Source: Micromonospora zamorensis | GTDB taxonomy: Bacteria > Actinomycetota > Actinomycetes > Mycobacteriales > Micromonosporaceae | NCBI RefSeq assembly: GCF_900090275.1 | Contig: NZ_LT607755.1 | Location: forward strand, 3,348,001 to 3,412,000 | Direction of reading: 5' to 3' | Length of the DNA stretch: 64,000 bases | Part shown: positions 24,857 to 33,109 of the stretch, in pieces | Numbering within the stretch: position 1 is the stretch's first letter | Layout of the letters: every line of letters begins with the position of its first letter | The notes under the pieces: generated by a model | Seen by the model: only the letters and a program-made list of their open reading frames with translations | Database searches by the model: none | Told to the model about the DNA's origin: nothing | Translations under genes and position numbers: made by a program

Positions 24857-26293
24857 CTAATGCTTCCATTGCGCCGAGCCGGCGTCCCACTCGGTGTACT
24901 GGTAGGGGTTCTCCAGGATCGCGGTCTCGGGGACGTCCGGGTTCATGCCCCGCTGCCACGCCTCCTCCCCCATCGTCTCGCGGAGGTGGTCGATGGTCGA
25001 CGCCACCGCGGCCCGCGCGGCGGCGAGGTCGACGCCGACGAGGCGGCCGTCCTGCTTGACGATTCGCCCACCGACCAGCACGGTGTGCACGTCGCCGCGC
25101 TGGGCCTGGAAGACGACGTGACCGTGCGGGTTCAGGATCGGGAACATCACCGGCGACGCGTCGTTCTTGATCAGAACCACGTCGGCCTGTCGGCCGGCGG
25201 TGAGGGCGCCGATCGTGGAGTCCATGCCGAGCGCGCGGGCGCCGCCTCGGGTGGCCCACTCGACGACCTGCTCGGCGCGCAGGTGACAGTGGGTGATGGT
25301 CTCCTGCTTGGCGTGCGCCTCCAGGTGCTCGCGGGAGCGGTCCGCGCCGAGCGTGCTCCGCATCGCCGAGAAGAGGTCGCCGCTCCACCACACGCTGGTG
25401 TCCATCGACAGCGACACCGGGATGTCGTGGTGGCGCAACTGCCAGGTGGGCGGGTAGCCCTGACCGGCGCTCTGCTCGCTCTCGGTGGAGACGGAGACGG
25501 AGCCGCCGGTCGCGGCGATCCGGTTGTACGAGTCGTGGGTGAGCGTCGCCGCGTGCACGTAGACCGTCGACGGGGTCATGAACCCGTTCTCGTGCATCAG
25601 CCGGATGCCGTCGTCGTTGGTGGCGCCCCAGACTCCGGCGTGGGTGGTCACCGCGGCGCCCAACTCCCGGGCCACCTCGAAGGCGGCCCGCTCCGGGAAG
25701 GCCGGGTCGCCGGTGACGTCGAACGCCATCTGAAAGCCGGCCAGCTTGCCGCCGTCGATGCGGCGGCGGTGGAAGTCGCGGAACTCCGGCGAGGTGGCCC
25801 ACTGCCAGGGCCCCTGCTGGATGTTTCCGTAGGCGAGCACGAACCGTCCGTCGACCGCCTCCAGGGCGTCCACTGCCGCGTCGGCGTGCTCAGGCGTCTG
25901 GAGCCCGTGTGACCAGTCGACGGTGGTGGTGACACCCGCGTCGATCGCCTCGATGGCGCCGAGCAGGTTGCCGGCGTAGACGTCCTCGGGACGGAACAGC
26001 TTGCCGGATTCGAGGTAGTACCAGACGAAGTACTGGGTCAGGGTCCAGTCGGCGCCGTACCCACGCATGGCGGTCTGCCACATGTGCCGGTGGGTGTCGA
26101 CCATGCCCGGCATCAGGATGCCGCCGGTGGCGTCGATCTCCAGGGCGTCGTCGGGCGCGGTGAGGCCGACGCCGACCTCCGCGATCCGGTCGCCGACGAC
26201 CAGCACGTCGGCGCCGGGCAGCACCGTGTGGGCGTCGTCCATGGTGAGAACCAGGCCGTTTCGGAAGACCACCGGCCGGTCGGTTGCGCTCAT
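24857..26293 (-). CDS. Amidohydrolase-superfamily (chlorohydrolase/deaminase-like) enzyme
   Basis: The 478-residue enzyme has the metal-site HxH in MVDTHRHMW, further His in TTHAGVW and VHAATL, and Asp in SLSMDTSVW. This is the mononuclear zinc pattern of TrzN/AtzB/SsnA-like hydrolases and deaminases. I chose the ATG at 26293 (MSATDRPVVFRNGLVLTMDDA), with AAAGGA upstream. It would hydrolyse or deaminate a ring or amine substrate feeding the opposing extradiol pathway. The specific substrate cannot be read from sequence. Confidence 0.85.
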   Translation of the reverse strand: MSATDRPVVFRNGLVLTMDDAHTVLPGADVLVVGDRIAEVGVGLTAPDDALEIDATGGILMPGMVDTHRHMWQTAMRGYGADWTLTQYFVWYYLESGKLFRPEDVYAGNLLGAIEAIDAGVTTTVDWSHGLQTPEHADAAVDALEAVDGRFVLAYGNIQQGPWQWATSPEFRDFHRRRIDGGKLAGFQMAFDVTGDPAFPERAAFEVARELGAAVTTHAGVWGATNDDGIRLMHENGFMTPSTVYVHAATLTHDSYNRIAATGGSVSVSTESEQSAGQGYPPTWQLRHHDIPVSLSMDTSVWWSGDLFSAMRSTLGADRSREHLEAHAKQETITHCHLRAEQVVEWATRGGARALGMDSTIGALTAGRQADVVLIKNDASPVMFPILNPHGHVVFQAQRGDVHTVLVGGRIVKQDGRLVGVDLAAARAAVASTIDHLRETMGEEAWQRGMNPDVPETAILENPYQYTEWDAGSAQWKH

Positions 26294-26323
26294 CGCCACC
26301 CATTCCTTTCCGGGGTACGAGGG

Positions 26324-26335
26324 GAGTCCGGACTC
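26324..26335. promoter_or_regulatory. Palindrome in the amidohydrolase/CoA-transferase divergent region
   Basis: GAGTCCGGACTC is a perfect 12-bp palindrome 30 bases upstream of the amidohydrolase start. It is a candidate site for the IclR regulator, although it differs in sequence from the other palindrome at 26461. Confidence 0.35.
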
Positions 26336-26460
26336 TTGTCCGCTGTGCGGCCAGCCCGAGTGGCGCAAGTGTGGTCCCGGTCACGAGACGTGTCAAGAGC
26401 GTGTTTCCGCGCGATGAACGCACCGTTGACAGGCCCCCTGCGGTGTCGCAAGCTGTTCCG

Positions 26461-26476
26461 GCGGACAGGTGTCCGC
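26461..26476. promoter_or_regulatory. Palindrome just upstream of the CoA-transferase gene
   Basis: GCGGACA-GG-TGTCCGC is a perfect 7-bp inverted repeat ending 15 bases before the CoA-transferase ATG. The size and symmetry fit an IclR-type operator that would block the LigAB operon. Confidence 0.5.
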
Positions 26477-26491
26477 AGGACGGGCGGAAAC

Positions 26492-27628
26492 ATGGTGCAG
26501 CAATCGACGGGGCCACTGGCCGGCCTGCTCGTCGCGGACTTCTCCCGGATCCTCGCCGGGCCGTACGCGACGATGCTCCTGGCCGACCTGGGCGCACAGG
26601 TGATCAAAGTGGAGAGTCCCGGTGGCGACGACACCCGCACCTGGATGCCGCCCACCCGCGACGGCGTCTCGACGTACTACCTCGGCATCAACCGCAACAA
26701 GCGGTCGGTCGCCCTGGATCTTAAGAAGCCGGACGACGTGGCCGCCGCGCAGGAGCTGGCCCGCCGCGCCGACGTGATGATCGAGAACTTCCGGCCGGGC
26801 GGCCTCGCCCGGTTCGGCCTCGACTACGACAGCGTCGCCGCGAGCAACAACAGGATCGTGTACGCGAGCATCAGCGGTTTCGGCACCGGCGCGGGTAGGG
26901 ACTTCCCCGGCTACGACCTGATGGTGCAGGCGATCTCGGGCCTGATGAGCCTCACCGGCGACCCGGACGGCTCGCCGTACCGGGCCGGGATCTCCGTCTT
27001 CGACGTCATGGCCGGGCTGCACGCGAACATCGGCATCCTCGCCGCGCTGCGCCACCGTGGCGAGACCGGGCGGGGTCAGCACGTCGAGGTCAACCTGCTC
27101 AGCTCGGCGCTGTCCGGGCTGGTCAACCACTCCAGCGGCTACGTCGCCGGCGGCACCGTCCCGTTCCGGATGGGCAACGCGCACCCCAGCCTCTTCCCGT
27201 ACGAGCCGCTGCCCACCGCCGACGGCGAGCTGATCGTCATCGCCGGCAACGACGGGCAGTTCCGCAAGCTCTGCCAGGTGCTCGACCTGCCCGAACTGCC
27301 CGACGACCCGCGCTTCGGGCGCAACCAGGACCGCACCGCCAACCGCGAGGAGCTGCGGCCGCTGCTGGTGCAACGACTCGCCCAGCGGACCAAGGACGAG
27401 TGGTTCCGGGACCTGCTCGCCGCGGGCGTCCCCTGCGCGCCGATCAACACCATCGACGGCGGCGTGGCGCTCGCCGAGGAGCTGGGGCTCGACCCGGTCG
27501 TGGCCGTCGGTGACGTGCCCGGCGTCCGCAACCCCATCACCTTCTCCGACACCCCGGCGCGCTACGAGCTGCCGCCGCCCGGGCTCGACGAACACGGCGA
27601 GGAGATCCGCGCGTGGCTGAAGAACTGA
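26492..27628 (+). CDS. CaiB/BaiF-family CoA-transferase
   Basis: The 378-residue class III CoA-transferase shows LVADFSRILAGPYATMLLADLGAQVIKVESPGGDDTR and the RNKRSVALDLK and ENFRPGGLARFGLDY motifs. The expected catalytic Asp lies in PGYDLMVQAISGLM. It moves CoA from a donor thioester to a carboxylate. It starts the plus-strand operon opposite the IclR/amidohydrolase unit and overlaps the citrate-synthase-like gene by 16 bases. It is therefore likely to activate the acid that this lyase cleaves. Confidence 0.9.
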   Translation: MVQQSTGPLAGLLVADFSRILAGPYATMLLADLGAQVIKVESPGGDDTRTWMPPTRDGVSTYYLGINRNKRSVALDLKKPDDVAAAQELARRADVMIENFRPGGLARFGLDYDSVAASNNRIVYASISGFGTGAGRDFPGYDLMVQAISGLMSLTGDPDGSPYRAGISVFDVMAGLHANIGILAALRHRGETGRGQHVEVNLLSSALSGLVNHSSGYVAGGTVPFRMGNAHPSLFPYEPLPTADGELIVIAGNDGQFRKLCQVLDLPELPDDPRFGRNQDRTANREELRPLLVQRLAQRTKDEWFRDLLAAGVPCAPINTIDGGVALAEELGLDPVVAVGDVPGVRNPITFSDTPARYELPPPGLDEHGEEIRAWLKN

Positions 27629-28383
27629 GCTTTCCGACCGGGATCGGCACGTCCGACCCGACGAGCATCTCCCTGCTCGGGCAGGACCTGGCCGGCGACC
27701 TGATGGGCGAGGTCGGCTTCGGCGAGCTGGCGTACTGGCTGGTCGCCGGCCGCCGGCCCACCCGGGGTGAGGTGCGGGTCTTCGAGGCGGTGCTGGTGGC
27801 ACTCGCCGATCACGGCTTCACACCGACAGCGATCGCGGCCCGGCTGACGTACCTGTCGGCGCCGGAGTCGTTGCAGGGCGCGCTCGCCGCCGGCCTGCTC
27901 GGCGGCGGCTCCCGCTTCCTCGGTGTCACCGAGGACTGTGGACGCTTCCTCGCCGACACCCTCGCGGGGGCCGGTGAGGTGACCGACTACGACGCGCTGG
28001 CGCTCGACGCGGTCACCCGGGCCAGGCAGGAGCGCCGACTGGTCCCCGGGCTCGGGCATCCGGTGCACAAGGAGCAGGACCCGCGCACGCCCGTGCTGAT
28101 CCGGATCGCCACCGAGGAGGGTCTGCACGGCCCGCACCTGCGGCTGTTCGAGGCGATCGGGCGGGTGCACCCGCAGGTGCTCGGCCGGACCCTGCCCCTC
28201 AACGGCGCCGGGGTCTGCGGCGCGGCGCTCGCCGACCTCGGGCTCCCCGTCGAGATGCTGCGCGGTTTCGCCCTGCTGGCCCGCGCGGCGGGGCTGCTCG
28301 GGCACCTCGCCGAGGAGCGGCGCCGCCCGCTCGGCATGGACATCTACCGCACCGTGGACCGCAACGCCGTCTACGAGCCCTGA
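27613..28383 (+). CDS. Citrate-synthase-like CoA lyase (citryl-CoA lyase family)
   Basis: The 256-residue protein is the short, C-terminal-type citrate synthase fold seen in citryl-CoA lyases. The substrate-loop His is in LVPGLGHPVHKEQDPR. The helix that usually carries the catalytic Asp (LPxNxDGA) reads LPLNGAGVCGAAL, so that Asp appears to be Ala. The GTG start lies inside the CoA-transferase gene. By family it would split a 3-hydroxy-3-carboxyacyl-CoA into acetyl-CoA and an oxoacid. The altered site makes the exact reaction uncertain. Confidence 0.82.
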   Translation: MAEELSFPTGIGTSDPTSISLLGQDLAGDLMGEVGFGELAYWLVAGRRPTRGEVRVFEAVLVALADHGFTPTAIAARLTYLSAPESLQGALAAGLLGGGSRFLGVTEDCGRFLADTLAGAGEVTDYDALALDAVTRARQERRLVPGLGHPVHKEQDPRTPVLIRIATEEGLHGPHLRLFEAIGRVHPQVLGRTLPLNGAGVCGAALADLGLPVEMLRGFALLARAAGLLGHLAEERRRPLGMDIYRTVDRNAVYEP

Positions 28384-28413
28384 TCCCCCTCTGCTGCCAG
28401 CGAAAGGAGCCCA

Positions 28414-29280
28414 ATGGCCACCGTCGTCGCGGTCATCGCCTCCACCCACCACCCCTTCTACTACCGGGCCAGCACGGCCACCGGCGATGACCGGCCGCCG
28501 TTCGCCGACGAGTGGACCAGCAAGATCCTGGCCTTCCGGGAGACGTTGACCCGGGCCCGGCCCGACGTGCTGGTGATGGTCGGCTCCGACCACTTCCACC
28601 AGCTCTGGCTGGACAACATGCCGCAGTTCCTGGTCGGCAAGGCACCCTCGTACGACGCGAACTGGTACAACGAGGAACGCGAGTTCGGGCTGCCCCGGAT
28701 GCTGCTCAAGGGCCAGGAGGACCTGTCCGGGCACATCCTGCGGGCCGGGCTCGACTCCGGTTTCGACCTCGCGTTCAGCAACGAGCTGCGCATCGACCAC
28801 AGCATCACCTGCCCGATCATCACGCTGCGGCCCGAGGCCGACCTGCCGATCGTGCCGATCTACACGAACATCTTCGCGCCGCCGCTGCCGCAGCCGAAGC
28901 GCTTCGTGCAGCTCGGCGAGGCCATCCGGGAGATCGTCGAGTCGTGGCCCTCGCACCTGCGGGTGGCCGTCATCGGCACCGGTCACCTGTCGCTGGAGCT
29001 GGGCGGCCCCCGACAGTTCGGCCCGCACGGCCCGGACCCGGAGTTCGACCAGCGGGCCGTCGAGTGGATCGCCAACGGCGACCTGGACGGCTGCCTGCGC
29101 GAGGTCACGTTGGACAGCCTGCACTCACCGGGCAACGCCACCCACGGCTTCATGGACTTCATGCTCATGATGGGCGTGGCCGGGGCCGGCGCGAAGGCCG
29201 ACTACGTCGACACCCTCGATCTGTTCCACACCATGGAGGCCTACTTCACCTGGTACCCGAACGGAGCGCCGGCGGCATGA
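28414..29280 (+). CDS. LigB-type extradiol dioxygenase catalytic (beta) subunit
   Basis: The 288-residue class III extradiol dioxygenase has the iron ligands of LigB. His12 is in IASTHHPF, and the second His is in VGSDHFHQLW (60 or 62). A late Glu in HTMEAYF is the probable third ligand. It opens a catecholic ring next to a hydroxyl in the meta position with O2. AAAGGAG precedes the ATG. The alpha-subunit gene overlaps its stop (ATGA). Protocatechuate 4,5-cleavage is the best-known reaction, but gallate-type or substituted catechols are possible. Confidence 0.88.
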   Translation: MATVVAVIASTHHPFYYRASTATGDDRPPFADEWTSKILAFRETLTRARPDVLVMVGSDHFHQLWLDNMPQFLVGKAPSYDANWYNEEREFGLPRMLLKGQEDLSGHILRAGLDSGFDLAFSNELRIDHSITCPIITLRPEADLPIVPIYTNIFAPPLPQPKRFVQLGEAIREIVESWPSHLRVAVIGTGHLSLELGGPRQFGPHGPDPEFDQRAVEWIANGDLDGCLREVTLDSLHSPGNATHGFMDFMLMMGVAGAGAKADYVDTLDLFHTMEAYFTWYPNGAPAA

Positions 29281-29639
29281 GCAAGTACCTGCTGAACAAG
29301 TTCCTCTTCATGGTCGACCGGGACCCTGAGCTGGTCGAGCGCTACCGCAGCGAGCCGCGCGAGCTGGTCACCTGGTGGGAGGCCGAGTGCGCCAACACAG
29401 TGCTGAACTGCCACACCGGCGAGGCGAGCACCTGGTTGCGCTTCGACGACGTGGAGCGGGAGGCGTTGGCCACCCACGACCACGTGAAGCTGTTCGAGTT
29501 GGGGGCACACCCGTTCCTCACCCTGACCCTCTTCATCGCCCTCTTCGAACGGGACAACACCGAGCCGCTGGAATACCAGAAGTCCTACGGCGCACGGCTG
29601 GCGCACTTCCCGATGCCCTACCCGGACATCGCGACGTGA
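29277..29639 (+). CDS. LigA-type extradiol dioxygenase small (alpha) subunit
   Basis: The 120-residue helical protein matches the alpha subunit of protocatechuate 4,5-dioxygenase (YLLNKFLFMVDRDPELVERYRSEP, then HPFLTLTLFIALFERD). In LigAB it lids the active site formed by the beta subunit. Its ATG overlaps the beta-subunit stop, and its TGA overlaps the GTG of the MDR gene. Stoichiometric coupled translation is therefore likely. Confidence 0.87.
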   Translation: MSKYLLNKFLFMVDRDPELVERYRSEPRELVTWWEAECANTVLNCHTGEASTWLRFDDVEREALATHDHVKLFELGAHPFLTLTLFIALFERDNTEPLEYQKSYGARLAHFPMPYPDIAT

Positions 29640-30601
29640 TCCGCGCGGCAGTGCTCAACGCCTGCGGCACACCGCCGACGATCACCGAGCGGCCGGCGCC
29701 CGTGCCGAACGACGGCGAGGTGGCGGTCACCGTCGAGGCTGTGCCGATCACCCCGCTGGACCTGCTCTGCGCCAGCGGCACCAGCTACTTCGGCGCGCCG
29801 AGCACCCCGTACGTGCCGGGTGTGCAGGGTGTCGGCCGGCTCGCCGACGGCTCGGCCGTCTGGTTCGGCACGTCGGCCGGGATGAGGTCCGGCGTCGACG
29901 GCAGCATGGCGACCACTGTCGCGGTGCCCTCCGCCGACGTGGTGGCGCTGCCGTCCGGCGTACCGCTGACCCTGCTCGCGGCCCTGGGTCTCTCCGCGGT
30001 GGCCGCCCACGCGGCGCTGACCCACGGCGGTGGCCTGACCGCCGGCGAGCAGGTCATCGTGCTCGGGGCCGGCGGCGTGGTCGGCCAGGCCGCCGTCCAG
30101 CTGGCCCTGCTCGGCGGCGCCCGCCGGGTCATCGCCGTGGCCCGCTCTGCTGTGGCACGGGCCCGCGCCGAGGAGCTCGGCGCGGCGGTCGCCATCCCGC
30201 TGCTGCCCGACGACGACGTCGCGTCGATGGCCGACCGACTCCGTGCGGTCGCCGACGGTCCGGTCGACCTCGTCCTCGACCCGGTCTTCGGTGTCCCGGC
30301 GGCGGCGGCCCTGCGGGTGCTGCGCCCCGGTGGCCGGCTGGTCAACCTGGGCAGCGCGGCGGGGGCCACCGCGCCGATCGAGTCCGCCGTGCTGCGCGGC
30401 GGCTCGCTGCGCCTGGTCGGCTACACCAACAACGGGCTGTCGACCGCGCAACGGGCGGCGGCGCTGGGCGTGGTGGCCGGGCACGCGGCGGCGGGGCGGC
30501 TCACCGTCGACCACGAGATCGTGCCGTTCGACTCGGTCGCGGACGCCTGGGCCCGGCAGGACGCCGGCATCGCCGCCGGGCGAATCGTGCTGGCGCTCTG
30601 A
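29636..30601 (+). CDS. Zinc-independent MDR oxidoreductase (quinone reductase-like)
   Basis: The 321-residue medium-chain reductase has a GroES-like N-terminus (VPNDGEVAVTVEAVPITPLDLLCASG) and a Rossmann fold (VLGAGGVVGQAAVQLALLGG). It lacks the Cys/His zinc ligands of alcohol dehydrogenases, so it resembles NADPH:quinone reductases. It starts at a GTG overlapping the LigA-like stop. In the pathway it may reduce an enone or quinone intermediate; this is inferred from position only. Confidence 0.85.
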   Translation: MIRAAVLNACGTPPTITERPAPVPNDGEVAVTVEAVPITPLDLLCASGTSYFGAPSTPYVPGVQGVGRLADGSAVWFGTSAGMRSGVDGSMATTVAVPSADVVALPSGVPLTLLAALGLSAVAAHAALTHGGGLTAGEQVIVLGAGGVVGQAAVQLALLGGARRVIAVARSAVARARAEELGAAVAIPLLPDDDVASMADRLRAVADGPVDLVLDPVFGVPAAAALRVLRPGGRLVNLGSAAGATAPIESAVLRGGSLRLVGYTNNGLSTAQRAAALGVVAGHAAAGRLTVDHEIVPFDSVADAWARQDAGIAAGRIVLAL

Positions 30602-30685
30602 CCGGGCCGGGTCCCAGCCAGGGACCGCGAGACCCTGGATAGAGCGCACCTGGTTGGGGTGCCGGGCCGGTGCGACGGTCGGTCC

Positions 30686-32110
30686 ATGACAACTTCCACC
30701 TACGCCGTCACCGGCCACTGGATCGGTGGCGAGACCGTCGCCGGCTCCGCCGGCACCCTTCCCGTCGTGAACCCCGCCACCGGCAAGGTCGTCGCCGAGA
30801 CCCCGGCCGGCACCGCCGATGACGTCGACAGTGCCGTCGCCGCCGCTCGGGCAGCCTTCCCGGCTTGGGCGGCGACCACGCCGCAGCACCGGGCGGACGT
30901 CCTGCGCCGCCTCGGCGCGGGCCTCGCCGCCCGCACGGAGGAGATCGCCCAGGCGATCACCGCCGAGATGGGCTCCCCGATCGGGATGTCCCGGACCGCC
31001 CAGGTCGCCTTCCCGGCCGCCGTGGTCGAGTCCGTCGCCGGCCTGGCCGACGACTTCGCGTGGACCGAGGAGGTCGGCAACTCGCTGATCGTTCGTGAGC
31101 CGATCGGTGTGGTCGGTGCGATCACACCGTGGAACTTCCCGTTGCAGCAGATCGTCTCCAAGCTGGCGCCGGCGCTGCTCGCCGGCAACACGATGGTCTT
31201 CAAGCCGTCCGAGAACGCCCCGCTGACCGCGCGCATCCTCGCCGAGGTCGCCGCCGAGGCCGGCGTACCGGCGGGTGTGTTCAACGTCGTCTACGGCACC
31301 GGGGCGACCGTCGGGGAGGCGATCTCCGCCCACCCGGACATCGACATGATCTCCTTCACCGGCTCCACCCGGGCCGGGCAGCGGATCTCCTCGGTGGCCG
31401 CGGCGACCGTCAAGCGGGTCGCACTGGAGCTGGGCGGCAAGGGCGCGAACATCATCCTCGACGACGCCGACCTGCCCGCCGCGGTCGAGCGGGGTCTCAT
31501 GATGGCGTTCAGCAACGGCGGTCAGGTCTGCGGCGCGTGGCCGAGGATGCTGGTGCCCGCCTCCCGTCAGGACGAGGTCGTGGCGTTGGCCGTCGAGGCG
31601 GCGAAGCAGTACACCGTCGGCGACCCGAACGACGAGGCCACCCGGATCGGTCCGATGGCCTCCGAGGCACACCGGCAGAAGGTCGTCGGCTACATCGAGC
31701 GGGGCAGCGCCGACGGTGCCCGGCTGGTGTTCGGCGGGCCGGACCGGCCGGAGGGCCTGACGAACGGCGCCTACGTCCAGCCGACGATCTTCGCCGACGT
31801 CGACCCGTCCTCCGCGATCGCTCAGGAGGAGATCTTCGGGCCGGTGCTGACGATCATCCCGTACGCCGACGAGGAGGAGGCCGTGGCCATCGCCAACGGC
31901 ACCCTGTACGGCCTGACCAGCGGTGTCTTCGGCGAGCCGGAGCATGCCCTCGCCGTGGCGCGGCGGCTGCGCGTGGGCCAGGTCGACGTGAACGCCGGGC
32001 ACTGGAACCCGCTCGCGCCGTTCGGCGGCTACAAGCAGTCCGGCAACGGCCGCGAATTCGGCCGCTTCGGCCTGGAGGAGTTCCTGGAGACCAAGTCCAT
32101 CCAGCGCTGA
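30686..32110 (+). CDS. NAD(P)-dependent aldehyde dehydrogenase
   Basis: The 474-residue enzyme has all class features: PWNFPLQQIVSKLAPALLAGNT, KPSENAPLTA, the Glu in LELGGKGANIIL and the catalytic Cys in NGGQVCGAWPRM. EEIFGPVLTIIPY and PFGGYKQSGNGREFG follow near the C-terminus. I chose the ATG at 30686 (MTTSTYAVTG). It follows the MDR gene by 84 bases in the same direction and is closed by a strong terminator. It may finish the aromatic pathway or serve general aldehyde clearance. Confidence 0.92.
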   Translation: MTTSTYAVTGHWIGGETVAGSAGTLPVVNPATGKVVAETPAGTADDVDSAVAAARAAFPAWAATTPQHRADVLRRLGAGLAARTEEIAQAITAEMGSPIGMSRTAQVAFPAAVVESVAGLADDFAWTEEVGNSLIVREPIGVVGAITPWNFPLQQIVSKLAPALLAGNTMVFKPSENAPLTARILAEVAAEAGVPAGVFNVVYGTGATVGEAISAHPDIDMISFTGSTRAGQRISSVAAATVKRVALELGGKGANIILDDADLPAAVERGLMMAFSNGGQVCGAWPRMLVPASRQDEVVALAVEAAKQYTVGDPNDEATRIGPMASEAHRQKVVGYIERGSADGARLVFGGPDRPEGLTNGAYVQPTIFADVDPSSAIAQEEIFGPVLTIIPYADEEEAVAIANGTLYGLTSGVFGEPEHALAVARRLRVGQVDVNAGHWNPLAPFGGYKQSGNGREFGRFGLEEFLETKSIQR

Positions 32111-32163
32111 CCGAACCGGACAACCCCCACCCGCGGGACGCACCGGCCCCGCGTCCCGCTGGC

Positions 32164-32203
32164 CCGCCTGCCCCAGGATCCCGTGCGATCTTGGGGCAGG
32201 CGG
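32164..32203 (+). terminator. Terminator of the aromatic catabolic block
   Basis: A 17-bp stem (CCGCCTGCCCCAGGATC with its complement, one G-U wobble) and a 6-base loop lie about 50 bases after the aldehyde dehydrogenase stop. Confidence 0.8.
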
Positions 32204-32275
32204 AACACCGTCGCCGGGCTCGCCTGTTGCAGTGAAAAGGCCGGCCCCTGCCGGCACGCAGTGATCGGAGACACC

Positions 32276-33109
32276 GTGGACCGCGCCCAACTGGCCAGTT
32301 TCCTGCGCACCCGACGGGAGGCGCTCCAGCCCGAGGATGTGGGGTTGCCCCGGGGGCCGCGTCGGCGTACCGGTGGGCTGCGGCGCGAGGAAGTCGCCAC
32401 GTTGAGCGGGATGTCCACCGACTACTACAGCCGGTTGGAGCAGCAGCGGGGGCCGCACCCGTCGGAGCAGATGCTCGCCGCCCTGGCCCGTGGCCTGCGG
32501 CTCTCCCTGACCGAACGCGACCACCTGTTCCAGCTCGCCGGCCACGCGATCCCCCACCGGGCGGTACGGGCCGACCACGTCAACCCGGGGATGATGCGCA
32601 TCCTCGACCGGATGCACGACACCCCTGCCCAGGTGGTGAACCACCTCGGCGAGACCCTGGCGCAGACCGCGCCGGCCGTCGCCCTGCTCGGCGACGAGAC
32701 CCGGTACGCCGGGCTGGCGCGTAGCGCGCACCACCGCTGGTTCACCGACCCGACCGCACGGCAACTGCACCCGGCGGAGGATCACCGGACGCAGAGCCGC
32801 CTGCTCGTGGCGGACCTGCGGGCGTCGTACACCCGTGACGGGCGCGGATCGCGGGCCGCCGCCCTCGTCGACGACCTGCTGGCCAGGAGCCCGGAGTTCG
32901 CGCAGCTGTGGCGCGAGCACCCGGTGCCGACCGGCTACTGCCCGTCGAAGCACTTCCTGCACCCGGAGGTCGGGGCGTTGGAGCTGCACTGCCAGACCCT
33001 GGTGGACCCCGACCACTCCCAGACGCTGCTGGTCTTCACCGCCGTGCCCGGCTCGGAGAGCGACGAGAAGCTGCGGCTGCTCGCCGTCATCGGCGGCCAG
33101 CTCGTCTGA
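32276..33109 (+). CDS. XRE-family regulator with MmyB-like ligand domain
   Basis: The 277-residue protein begins with a helix-turn-helix (LRREEVATLSGMSTDYYSRLEQQRGPHPSEQMLAALARGL). It continues with the MmyB-like domain (FTDPTARQLHPAEDH, GCSELHC-like GALELHCQTL), which binds fatty-acyl ligands in related proteins. The GTG at 32276 follows CGGAGA. It is a single gene. Its last 23 bases overlap the 3' end of the opposing AraC gene. Confidence 0.88.
   Translation: MDRAQLASFLRTRREALQPEDVGLPRGPRRRTGGLRREEVATLSGMSTDYYSRLEQQRGPHPSEQMLAALARGLRLSLTERDHLFQLAGHAIPHRAVRADHVNPGMMRILDRMHDTPAQVVNHLGETLAQTAPAVALLGDETRYAGLARSAHHRWFTDPTARQLHPAEDHRTQSRLLVADLRASYTRDGRGSRAAALVDDLLARSPEFAQLWREHPVPTGYCPSKHFLHPEVGALELHCQTLVDPDHSQTLLVFTAVPGSESDEKLRLLAVIGGQLV

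Noticed and set aside
29618-33016. A 1132-codon minus-strand open frame across the MDR and aldehyde dehydrogenase genes
   Set aside because: Composition is that of an antisense shadow, and four well-conserved plus-strand genes or gene parts occupy the same DNA.
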